From assembly GCA_964476375.1 (NCBI GenBank), contig CAYYZW010000341.1, positions 1 through 41,919 on the forward strand: DNA of 41,919 nt, written 5' to 3'. Every line of letters starts with the position of its first letter. Within the stretch, counting starts at the first letter, position 1. A program made the position numbers and the translations under genes. Of this stretch, positions 8,118 through 15,884 are shown piece by piece. The stretch is from SAT2750 sp964476375. GTDB lineage: Bacteria; Planctomycetota; Planctomycetia; Pirellulales; Pirellulaceae. The notes below the pieces were generated by a model that had not been told where the DNA came from, did not search any database, and worked only from the letters and a program-made list of their open reading frames with translations.

Positions 8118-9545
8118 TCATTTCCCAAGAGGATCCAACTGACCCTCGGTCGGCTCGGCTCAGCAGAACCAGCTTTCGGTCAAGCGGGGCGGACGAATTC
8201 GATCCGCTGGCCGGGAGCAGACAGCCGCTGCCGGATCCCGGCCATGTGCCAGCTCCACCAGCCGCTCGAAGGTGACCGCAGGATCCTCCTCGGCAAGCGA
8301 GTCTCTTTCCACCAGCTCGATCACCTGCTTGTGCAGCTGGTCCATGTGCGGATCGGGGTGGGTCCAGCGGTAAGTCAGGGCGGCCTCGTCAAGTTCTCCC
8401 CTGTGCGGCAGTGTCTCGGCATGCTCGGCCAGCCAGGACCCCGGTGGAATCAACAGGCGAATCACGAACTGGACCGGATCAACGTGATCGACCAGGTCAT
8501 TTGTCTCGACAAAGTCCAGCATCTCGCGGTAATCCTCCAGCGTCGTCCAGGGCGTGAAGGCCACCCAGGTGGGCCGCATCACGACACCTGCCTCGCGGCA
8601 GGCAGCCAGGGCAATTTCCACATCCGTGCGCGTGTGCTGCTTGTCAAGGATTTCAAGTACCCTGTCGCTGAGTGATTCGACCGCTGAAATAACAAACAGG
8701 CAGCCGGCCTCGGAAAACGCCGGCAGGTCCTCGGCTCGCTTCAGCAGGTGCTCAACCTTGGCGGTGAAATCGAAGGTCAGCGAGGGAAACTCCTCGTGCA
8801 TCGCCCTGACCACGCCAAGCGAATGCCCTGGCCCGTTGAGGAAATCAGGATCACCAAAGGTGATATGTGTCGCCCCGGCACGAACCTGCTGGCGGATATC
8901 CTCCAGCACAACATCCTCGGGGACCACGAAAAAACGCCCTCCATAGACCGGCGGGATGGGACAATGCCTGCAGAGGTGCAGGCACCCGCGGCTCGCTTCG
9001 ACGTAACCGGCCGTACGACATTCACCGTTCAGGTCCAGCCGGGCATACTTGTCCAGGACTGGCAACTCACCGCGCGAGGGAACCGCAAAGGGAAGCCGTT
9101 CGAGGTAGGGCGTGGGCGGGCTGCCTGGAAGTATCACCCCGGCGGCCGGATCCTCTGACCCGGCTGCCAGCGACTGCACCAGCGAGACCAGTGGCGATTC
9201 GAACTCGCCACCAATACACGAGTCGGCCCCCTGCTGGAGCAGGTAGTCCGAGTTGAGTGCGGCGTAGAGACCGTAGCAGCAGATGTGACAGCCTGGATTG
9301 ATCTCTCGTATCCGCTCGATCACCCGCATGCCCAACCGCATGGCCGTATGCATCGGAACCGAGATGCCCACGAAGCGGGCCCGGGTCGCTTTTTCTTCAT
9401 CGAAGGATTCAACGGCAATGTCCATGGCCGCTGGTGCAAAACCTGCCTGCCGAAGAAAACCGGATGGGCTGGCCACACCGACCGGCTGATGCCCAAGCTC
9501 GTAGCAGGAGATCAGCAGGATCGCACCCGGGGAGCTCAATTCCAT
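8118..9545 (-). CDS. B12-binding/radical SAM selenoprotein with CUAEP tail (UGA = Sec462)
   Basis: The ATG at 9545 follows AGGAG at about 6 bases. Residues 1-130 resemble a B12-binding domain (ILLISCYELGHQPVG, ARFVGISVPMHTAMRLG, GADSCIGGEFE) but lack the classical DxHxxG. The radical SAM cluster motif is C188-x3-C192-x2-C195 (RGCLHLCRHCPIPP), followed by a TIM-barrel pattern (GATHITFGDPDFLNG, VISAVESLSDRVLEILDK). The frame reaches WFC and then an in-frame UGA at 8162-8160. It continues AEPTEGQLDPLGK to a UGA at 8120-8118. Cys-UGA-Ala-Glu-Pro matches the tail of the family I recall as 'CUAEP/CCAEP-tail radical SAM protein', where U is selenocysteine. A SECIS-like hairpin follows the UGA. The full product is 475 residues; stopping at the first UGA gives 461. 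The reaction and substrate are unknown. No Sec machinery genes lie in the window. Confidence 0.88.
8125..8149 (-). promoter_or_regulatory. SECIS-like hairpin for selenocysteine insertion
   Basis: On the minus strand the 5' arm CCGAGGGUC pairs with GAUCCUC, then GG after a two-base UU bulge, closing a five-base loop AGUUG. That gives nine base pairs (one G-U) with two bulged U. The loop starts 20 bases after the UGA at 8162-8160. Known bacterial SECIS elements lie just downstream of the UGA, inside the coding frame, with a small apical loop holding a GU step, and SelB binds them. Position, loop size and the GU in the loop all fit. The hairpin was derived by hand; no folding energy was calculated. 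Confidence 0.75.
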
Positions 9546-9923
9546 GGTCGACTCCTGGACAGATCGCGGCCTGGTTGGGAATGCTTTTAAAGGATCGCCG
9601 ACTGCCCGATATCGAGATTCTCCCATTGCCATGCTCTGCACGCAACTCACCTTCAAACCGGTCGCTCATCTCCCCTGGCTGCGGATCGACACGCTCACGG
9701 AGCAGCCCCACATGCCTCCGTCGGGACCTCTTCTTCACCGTGCATCTGCTAGCACACCCCCGAAAGTGGGGCAAAGCCTTCATTCCCCGGTATTTCTTTC
9801 CTAATCGGTAAAGTTACCCTAACCCGAATAACGATAAAGGAAGAGAAGGAAATCGGTTTGGATTGTCTCCGGTTTTGAGACGCGAGATCGCTTCTTGCAA
9901 CAAATCATCAGGTTATCCCCTCC
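9546..9923. other. Gene-free divergent intergenic region
   Basis: This 378-base stretch separates the radical SAM selenoprotein (minus) from the TolC-family gene (plus). Short open frames cross it on both strands, but none shows a recognisable product or a good ribosome binding site. It should carry both promoters, yet no convincing -35/-10 pair was found. An AT-richer section lies at about 9787-9850 and holds the small dyad GGTAA-AG-TTACC at 9807-9818, a possible operator. No cobalamin riboswitch core was seen, although the minus-strand gene has a B12-binding domain. Confidence 0.6.
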
Positions 9924-12413
9924 ATGCGCGTTTCCTTCCCAAGTGGGTCAGCCTGGATAACGTTCCTGCTGACATCCGTCCTTATTGCCTGCGGCTGTTC
10001 GCGAACCCATTACCGGCTGCAGGCCGATCGCGATGCCTACGACGTGATCGCCGAGAGGAACACCGACCCCCGCTGGTCCACACCGGACTACGGCATCGAG
10101 ATGGACCCTCGCAGTCGTTACCACGACGATCACGATCCGGATCGTTCCCCAATGCCTGCAGATGACCCGGTCTCCCACCAGTACATGCACTCGGTCAACG
10201 GTATCGAGGGCTGGGACAAGTGGCATGACAACGGGGACCGCGTCGGTTACGAGAACCTCTCCTGGCGAGACCAGCTTGGCGAGTATGTCGAGGTCAGCCC
10301 GGAGGGAGTGGTCCAGCTCGATATCGATTCGGCAGTCCAGTTGACCTACCTGCACTCGCCGGCCCACCAGCAACAGCTCGAGACGCTCTACCTCTCCTCG
10401 CTGGATGTCACGACCGAACGATTTCGCCTGGACACACAGTACTTCGGTGGTTACGACGCCGTCTACTCTCATAACGGCTCACTGATTCCCGCCGGGCTGG
10501 GCTATGATTCCGTCACAGGCGGGTTCGTCTCGACGTCCCCGGGCCAGGGACTTGAAACCAATCGCCTGACGCTGGGACAACCGGCCGCACTGCAGGCCCG
10601 ACGACGACTTGCCACGGCAGGCGAGATGGTTGTCGGTTTCGCCAATTCCTTCGTCTTCGAGTTCACCGGCGGGGACGGGAACCTGGCCGCCTCGCTGGCA
10701 AACTTCTCACTGGTCCAGCCGCTCCTTCGCGGGGCCGGCAAGGATATCGCGCTGGAACAACTGACCAACCGGGAACGAACATTGCTGGCCAATGTGCGAG
10801 CTTACAAGAGGTACCGGCAGGGACTCTACACACAGGTTGCCATCGGGGAACTGGGAGTCTCCGGGCTCCAGCGGGGAGGCAGCAGCACGAGCTTCTCCGG
10901 ATCCACCGGCAGCGGGACCGGCGGCTACATCGGCCTGCTGCAACAGCTCCAGCGAATCCGCAATATCGAGGATAACCTTAATCTTAAATACCGTATCGTG
11001 GCCCAGCTGGAAGCCCTGCTCGAGGTCGGCGTGATCAACCTCGGCCAGGTTGACGAGTTTCGCCTCAGCGTCCAGCGAGAACGTTCCACCCTGCTACAAA
11101 ACCGTAACAGCCTGGCGCTCTCCCTCGACTTCTACAAGACCAACACACTGGGCCTCCCTCCGGATCTGTCGATCGAACTGGACGACAGCCTGATTCAGCA
11201 GTTTGAAATGTTCACTCGCGAAGCCAATGCAATACAGGACACGATTTTCCAGCTGCAGGATCGCGTCGGAGAGATGCCCGAGGACCCTTCCCTTGAATCG
11301 GTTGACGCGGTCCTGGCAGACGCAGCCATGCTGGTCGAACCGCTTCGCGAGCAACTCGATGACATTCAGAAAGACCTTGAACACATGGACCTCAAGGTCC
11401 CGGTTCGTGAAAAAACAATGACCGACATGGACAAGGAAGTGTTTCAGCAGGATCGCGATCAACTGGCCACGACACTGGTCGATATGGAAGCGAAACACAT
11501 CGAGGTGACATCGACGATCCAGATGCTCCAAGACGGCCTTTCCGAACAAACGAAAGCGGACTCGGTCACAGGCGTCGTCGTCTGGCTTGGCGAGACCCTG
11601 CGACTGATCCAACGTTCGGTCCTGATCCAGGCACGTGCCCGCCTGGAAGCCGTCACGGTCGAAGACATCGACCTGGATGCCCCCGAGGCTTTTGATATTG
11701 CCCTGGCAAACCGCCTCGACATCATGAACGCGCGAGCAGCCCTGGTCGATCGCTGGCGACAGATCGAGATCAGCGCCGATGCCCTGCAGTCGACCGTGAA
11801 CATCACCGCCAGTGGCGATATCCAAACGGCCAGGAACAACCCCGTCAGCTTCCGGGCTCCCACCGGCAGCCTGAGGATGGGCATGGAATTTGACGCGCCT
11901 TTTACTCGTCTGCTGGAACGAAACACCTATCGCGAGTCATTGATTAACTACCAGCAAAACCGGCGGACTTTCATCCAGTCTCGTGACTCGGTCCACCTCG
12001 GACTTCGCAACCTGTTACGGCAAATCGATCAGCTCCGCACGAACATGGAAATCCAGCGCCAGGCAGCAGCCATCTCGATCCGGCGTGTCGACCTGACCCG
12101 CGCCACCCTGTATGCCCCGGTTGCCCCGCCCCAGCCAGGTCAACCGGTCGCTCCGTTTGGGCCAAGTTCGTCGCGAAACCTGATTGACTCACTTGACTCC
12201 CTGCGGAACACGCAAAGTGCGTTCATGTCTGCCTGGCTCAGTTATTATGCAGCACGAATGCGCCTGGCCCGCGAACTGGGCATCATGACACTGGACCAGG
12301 ACGGGATCTGGATGGATGAGCCGACTCCCGTGAGCAGTGAAAACACATCCCCCAGTGAAGATGGACCAGCCAATCAGGAGTCACCCGCCATTCCGATGCC
12401 CATGAGCAACTGA
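9924..12413 (+). CDS. TolC-family outer membrane lipoprotein (efflux/export channel)
   Basis: The protein has 829 residues, far longer than the 430-500 of typical TolC proteins. The N-terminus is a lipoprotein signal with lipobox L20-I-A-C23. Residues 24-130 are a planctomycete-type extension (RLQADRDAYDVIAERN). The outer-membrane-factor pattern then follows: LAASLANFSLVQPLLRGAGKDIALEQLTNRERTLL and, near the end, FDAPFTRLLERNTYRESLINYQQNRRTFIQSRDSVHLGLRNLLRQID. Between them, at about 430-560, sits a long charged coiled-coil segment. The protein should form the outer membrane channel of a tripartite exporter. Two periplasmic adaptors and a permease follow in the same direction, which supports this. 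The ribosome binding site is weak. The C-terminal 30 residues are Ser/Pro-rich and probably disordered. Confidence 0.85.
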   Translation: MRVSFPSGSAWITFLLTSVLIACGCSRTHYRLQADRDAYDVIAERNTDPRWSTPDYGIEMDPRSRYHDDHDPDRSPMPADDPVSHQYMHSVNGIEGWDKWHDNGDRVGYENLSWRDQLGEYVEVSPEGVVQLDIDSAVQLTYLHSPAHQQQLETLYLSSLDVTTERFRLDTQYFGGYDAVYSHNGSLIPAGLGYDSVTGGFVSTSPGQGLETNRLTLGQPAALQARRRLATAGEMVVGFANSFVFEFTGGDGNLAASLANFSLVQPLLRGAGKDIALEQLTNRERTLLANVRAYKRYRQGLYTQVAIGELGVSGLQRGGSSTSFSGSTGSGTGGYIGLLQQLQRIRNIEDNLNLKYRIVAQLEALLEVGVINLGQVDEFRLSVQRERSTLLQNRNSLALSLDFYKTNTLGLPPDLSIELDDSLIQQFEMFTREANAIQDTIFQLQDRVGEMPEDPSLESVDAVLADAAMLVEPLREQLDDIQKDLEHMDLKVPVREKTMTDMDKEVFQQDRDQLATTLVDMEAKHIEVTSTIQMLQDGLSEQTKADSVTGVVVWLGETLRLIQRSVLIQARARLEAVTVEDIDLDAPEAFDIALANRLDIMNARAALVDRWRQIEISADALQSTVNITASGDIQTARNNPVSFRAPTGSLRMGMEFDAPFTRLLERNTYRESLINYQQNRRTFIQSRDSVHLGLRNLLRQIDQLRTNMEIQRQAAAISIRRVDLTRATLYAPVAPPQPGQPVAPFGPSSSRNLIDSLDSLRNTQSAFMSAWLSYYAARMRLARELGIMTLDQDGIWMDEPTPVSSENTSPSEDGPANQESPAIPMPMSN

Positions 12414-12426
12414 ACCAAGCAGTTTT

Positions 12427-12465
12427 TCTCCACCAGGAAATCCGCCTGCCACGAGCCTGTGGAGA
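12427..12465 (+). other. Imperfect stem-loop between TolC-family gene and first adaptor gene
   Basis: TCTCCAC-C-AGG at 12427-12437 pairs with CCTGTGGAGA at 12456-12465. This makes a ten-pair stem with one bulged C and an 18-base loop. It begins 14 bases after the TolC-family stop. There is no T-run on its 3' side, so it is not a classical terminator; it may partly attenuate or stabilise the operon mRNA. The rest of the 254-base gap holds nothing recognised. Confidence 0.4.
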
Positions 12466-12667
12466 GAGGGATAGAAGAACCATGAATCCATCATTCGTTG
12501 GCCCACGTAACAGTGAGCTCCGCTGGTGACAAAACAAGAGTGTGAGAGGCAAGCAAACGGGGCAGAAAAGATTGTTTATTTCCTCGGCTGCTTTTGTTTC
12601 CAACACCCTTTAAACTACTATGAAAGAGACAATCGGATCCCGATAGCGTTCCCGATGGAGACCAGCC

Positions 12668-14152
12668 ATGTCCACAGACATGCTGCTAGATGAAAATCAC
12701 TACGATGTTCCAGGCGAATTGCAGGATTCCTCGCCGGGACGATGGTGGAAACGCGGTGTGCTCCTGATCGTGGTCGTCGGTGTACTGGGATCGGCAGCGG
12801 TACTGATCCCGGGTGCCATCTCCAACGAAGGCCCCGAGCAAAGGCTGACGCACACCATTGAGCGTGGGGACCTGCTGGTGAGTGTTACCGAGCAGGGGAC
12901 GCTGGAAAGCTCGGACAACACGGAAATCAAGTGCAAGGTGCGCGGCTCCAATACTGTCACCTGGGTGATCGAAAGCGGTACGATCGTCCAGCCGGGAGAT
13001 GAGCTGGTACGACTGGACACCAAAAGAATCGAGGAAGATGTCAGCCTGGGGAAGACGAATGTCTTCGAGGCAACCGCCACGATGGAAGAAACCAAGGCGG
13101 AACTGGCGGGAGCCGAGATCGCGATCGACGCTTACCTGCAAGGCCGGTACCGCTCGCGACTCAAGGGTCTGGAATCGGCACTTTCCATTGCCGAATCGAA
13201 CCTCCAGTCTGCCGAAAAGATGCTTGCCCATTCCCAGTTGCTCTTCAAGCGTGGCTACGTCACCGACCTGGAACTCAAGGGAAACGCCTTCACTGTCACC
13301 CAGGCGAAACTGGAAAAGAGTGTTGCGGAGACCCGGATTGACGTCCTCAAACGCTTTACCAAGGCCATGGACATGGAGCGGATGAACGGGCATCTGACCT
13401 ACATGAGTATCAAGCTCAAAGCCGACGAGGCCGGACTGAGGATGGATGAGGCACGCCGCGACCGGGCCCAGGCAGAGCTTGAGAACTGTATCATCAGGGC
13501 CGAAAAGGCAGGCCTGGTCATCTACCCCACCGCCGAGGCCTGGAAAAACCAGCCTGACATCACCGAGGGTGCCCGGGTTGTGAAAGACCAGGTGCTGCTG
13601 ATCATGCCCGAGCTCACCAAGATGCAGGTCAAGGTTGGGATTCACGAGTCGGTTATCGATCGCGTCAGGTATGGAATGACCGCCAGGATTCGATTACCGG
13701 AATTGGAATTTGACGCCAAGGTCTCGTCCGTGGCAGCCATTACCAAACCGGCCGGCTGGTGGACAGGGAACGTGGTCAAGTATGACACGATCATTGAACT
13801 CCCCAACGTGGGAGGCCTGAAACCCGGCATGACCGCCGAGGTCGAGGTGATTATCGCGCGTCACACGGATGTCCTGAAAGTCCCGGTCGCCGCCGTGGTA
13901 CAAACCGAGGATGGCGATTTTTGCTGGGTCCAAACGACAGAGGCGACAACGAAGATCCCGCTCCTGCTTGGTGACAGCAACGACGTCTTTGTCGAGGTCA
14001 AGCAGGGACTCAAGGAGGGGGACAAGGTTGTACTGAACCCGATCGCCATCATCAAGGAAGCGGAAAACGAGGCGGGTGCGACGGTCGATGCGACAGCAGC
14101 GGAGCCTCCGTCGAATTCCACCGATTCAGAACCGGGTGATAACAGCCAGTAA
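12668..14152 (+). CDS. HlyD/MacA-type periplasmic adaptor subunit (first copy)
   Basis: The protein has 494 residues. A membrane anchor lies at about 29-50 (VLLIVVVGVLGSAAVLIPGAI). The membrane-proximal beta and lipoyl-like segments follow (THTIERGDLLVSVTEQG, TIVQPGDELVRLDTKRIEEDV), then a long alpha-helical hairpin (about 120-270), then the beta-barrel region (MQVKVGIHESVIDRVRYGM, TKPAGWWTGNVVKYDTI, LKPGMTAEVEVII, VLKVPVAAVVQT). The hairpin should contact the TolC-like channel, and the beta domains the inner-membrane permease. GGAG precedes the ATG by 7 bases. Its closest relative is the next gene, 21 bases downstream. The exported substrate is unknown. Confidence 0.88.
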   Translation: MSTDMLLDENHYDVPGELQDSSPGRWWKRGVLLIVVVGVLGSAAVLIPGAISNEGPEQRLTHTIERGDLLVSVTEQGTLESSDNTEIKCKVRGSNTVTWVIESGTIVQPGDELVRLDTKRIEEDVSLGKTNVFEATATMEETKAELAGAEIAIDAYLQGRYRSRLKGLESALSIAESNLQSAEKMLAHSQLLFKRGYVTDLELKGNAFTVTQAKLEKSVAETRIDVLKRFTKAMDMERMNGHLTYMSIKLKADEAGLRMDEARRDRAQAELENCIIRAEKAGLVIYPTAEAWKNQPDITEGARVVKDQVLLIMPELTKMQVKVGIHESVIDRVRYGMTARIRLPELEFDAKVSSVAAITKPAGWWTGNVVKYDTIIELPNVGGLKPGMTAEVEVIIARHTDVLKVPVAAVVQTEDGDFCWVQTTEATTKIPLLLGDSNDVFVEVKQGLKEGDKVVLNPIAIIKEAENEAGATVDATAAEPPSNSTDSEPGDNSQ

Positions 14153-14173
14153 CCGCTGGCCTGGAGAAAGAAC

Positions 14174-15742
14174 ATGGCGATCGATGCTCATCTGGAAATA
14201 CAAAACAGTGACTATGCCCCGGTTTCATCCCGGGGTGGGTGGTTGAAATACGCCCTGCTGGCTCTTGCCGCCGGCGGTCTTGCCACACTCGCTGGCGTGA
14301 TGGTCCTGGGAACAATGTCCGAGAAAGCCATTGTCCCCAGGCTGACACACACGATCCAGCGCGGTGAAATGCTCGTTACCATTACCGAGCAGGGAATGCT
14401 GGAAAGTTCTGAAAACACCGAACTGATCTGCAAGGTGAGAGGGGAAAACACCGTCAACTGGGTGATCGAGAGCGGTACAGAGGTCAAGGCCGGAGAGGAA
14501 CTGATCCGACTCGATACACTCCGCATCGAAGAAGAGATCAATGAACGCTCGAAGTATGCTTACTGGTCCAGAGCCGGCGCCGAATCCTGGAAAGCCCAGG
14601 TGGCACGAAGGACCCTGGCGATCCCGGAATATCTCGAAGGCCGGTTCGTGGCAGAGTTGATGGGACTGGAGAAGGAACTCTACATGGCCGAATCGAGACT
14701 CGTGACCGCAAAGAACATGCGCGATCACGCACTCCGGATGGCCGAACGCGGCTACGTGAGCGAGCTGGATGTCGAGCGACGGGAAACCAGGGTGGTGCAG
14801 GCGGAACTGGATGTGGATGGCCGGAAAACCGATATCGAAGTACTCAAGGAATTCACCAAGGCGGAAGAACTGGAAAGACTCAAGGGGGAACTCAATGTTG
14901 CCAACGCACAGTTTGGAGCGAATGATGAACGGGCCTTCGCCGATGCATCTCGCCGGGACCGGGCTCTCGAGGAACTGCAGTACTGTGTGATCAAGGCCGA
15001 GAAGGACGGCATGGTCATCCATCCCTCGGCCGCTCGATGGAAAAATGCCCCTGAAATCACCGAGGGAGGCACGGTGCACAAGGACCAGGTGCTGCTATTG
15101 ATGCCCGACCTGACCAAGATGCAGGTCAAGGTTGGAATTCATGAATCGGCGATCGAGGACATCAAGCCAGGCCTGTCTGCCAAGATCACGCTGCCGGGCA
15201 GGGTCCTGGATGGCGAGGTTGTCGAGGTGGCATCGATTGCCCAGCCAGCCGGCTGGTGGACAGGAAACGTGGTCAAGTATGACACGATTGTCAAGCTGCC
15301 CGCCCTGGACAATCTCAAGCCCGGCATGAGTGCCGAGGTCGAAGTGATCATGGCCCGGTATGAGAACGTGCTCAAGATACCGGTTGGGGCCGTGGTGGAA
15401 ACCGAAACAGAGAGCCTCTGCTGGGTCCAGACCACCGAGGGAACCACGCGGCGCCCACTGCAGCTGGGGGATAGTAACGATGTCTTTATTGTCGTCAAGA
15501 AGGGCCTGCGAGAGGGAGAAAAGGTCGTGCTCAACCCGGTCGCCTTCATCAAGGAAGCCCAGCAGGAAGCAAGCAAGACGCCAAGTGATACAAGTGCCAG
15601 CGAGCCGGAGAAGCTCGATTCACCCCACTCCGAGCGCACCTATGAACAGGACCAGGCAGGCTCCAAGACGCCGGACGGTGATACAAAGCCCAAAAAGCCG
15701 GCCAAGCCCAAGGCGACCAAGGCTCAACCAAAACCAGAGTAA
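14174..15742 (+). CDS. HlyD/MacA-type periplasmic adaptor subunit (second copy)
   Basis: This 522-residue protein is a clear paralogue of the preceding gene, colinear over nearly the whole length: ENTELICKVRG, the shared KMQVKVGIHES, PAGWWTGNVVKYDTI and LGDSNDVFI are close to identical to the counterparts there. A membrane anchor lies at about 24-48. The helical hairpin (about 120-275) differs most between copies, which suggests altered partner or channel contact. The last 50 residues form a Lys/Pro-rich low-complexity tail (TKPKKPAKPKATKAQPKPE) absent from the first copy. GGAGAAAG precedes the ATG. It lies in one operon with the first adaptor and probably with the downstream permease. A local duplication followed by divergence is the simplest explanation. 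Confidence 0.88.
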   Translation: MAIDAHLEIQNSDYAPVSSRGGWLKYALLALAAGGLATLAGVMVLGTMSEKAIVPRLTHTIQRGEMLVTITEQGMLESSENTELICKVRGENTVNWVIESGTEVKAGEELIRLDTLRIEEEINERSKYAYWSRAGAESWKAQVARRTLAIPEYLEGRFVAELMGLEKELYMAESRLVTAKNMRDHALRMAERGYVSELDVERRETRVVQAELDVDGRKTDIEVLKEFTKAEELERLKGELNVANAQFGANDERAFADASRRDRALEELQYCVIKAEKDGMVIHPSAARWKNAPEITEGGTVHKDQVLLLMPDLTKMQVKVGIHESAIEDIKPGLSAKITLPGRVLDGEVVEVASIAQPAGWWTGNVVKYDTIVKLPALDNLKPGMSAEVEVIMARYENVLKIPVGAVVETETESLCWVQTTEGTTRRPLQLGDSNDVFIVVKKGLREGEKVVLNPVAFIKEAQQEASKTPSDTSASEPEKLDSPHSERTYEQDQAGSKTPDGDTKPKKPAKPKATKAQPKPE

Positions 15743-15764
15743 CCTCTCGTCGTGAATCACACCT

Positions 15765-15780
15765 GGAGGCACCGGCCTCC
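15765..15780 (+). other. Perfect 6-bp stem-loop between second adaptor and permease genes
   Basis: GGAGGC at 15765-15770 and GCCTCC at 15775-15780 form a perfect stem around the tetraloop ACCG, 22 bases after the adaptor stop. No T-run follows, so it is not a standard intrinsic terminator. It may set differential expression of adaptor and permease. The other bases of the 142-base gap hold no recognised gene. Confidence 0.4.
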
Positions 15781-15884
15781 TGCATGAATGGCATACACGC
15801 TGGCCACGCACCTGGATATCCATCCTCGGCGGCCAGAAGCCATGCTGGTCTGCGACGTGCCCCACCATGTGACGGGATGAATCC

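Noticed and set aside
9546..9656. Upstream extension of the radical SAM protein by 37 residues to an earlier start
   Set aside because: The ATG at 9545 has a strong AGGAG site and begins the B12-binding fold; the extension has no domain-like pattern.
9409..9811. Short open frames on both strands overlapping the divergent region, considered as possible precursor peptides for the radical SAM enzyme
   Set aside because: They overlap the radical SAM coding region, have no good ribosome binding site and no leader/core-like composition.
9546..9923. Cobalamin riboswitch upstream of the B12-binding radical SAM gene
   Set aside because: No B12-box-like core or matching architecture was seen on the minus strand.
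12482..12529. 15-codon open frame (MNPSFVGPRNSELRW) after a purine-rich stretch, considered as a leader peptide
   Set aside because: Too short and without regulatory codon runs or attenuator structure downstream; likely chance.
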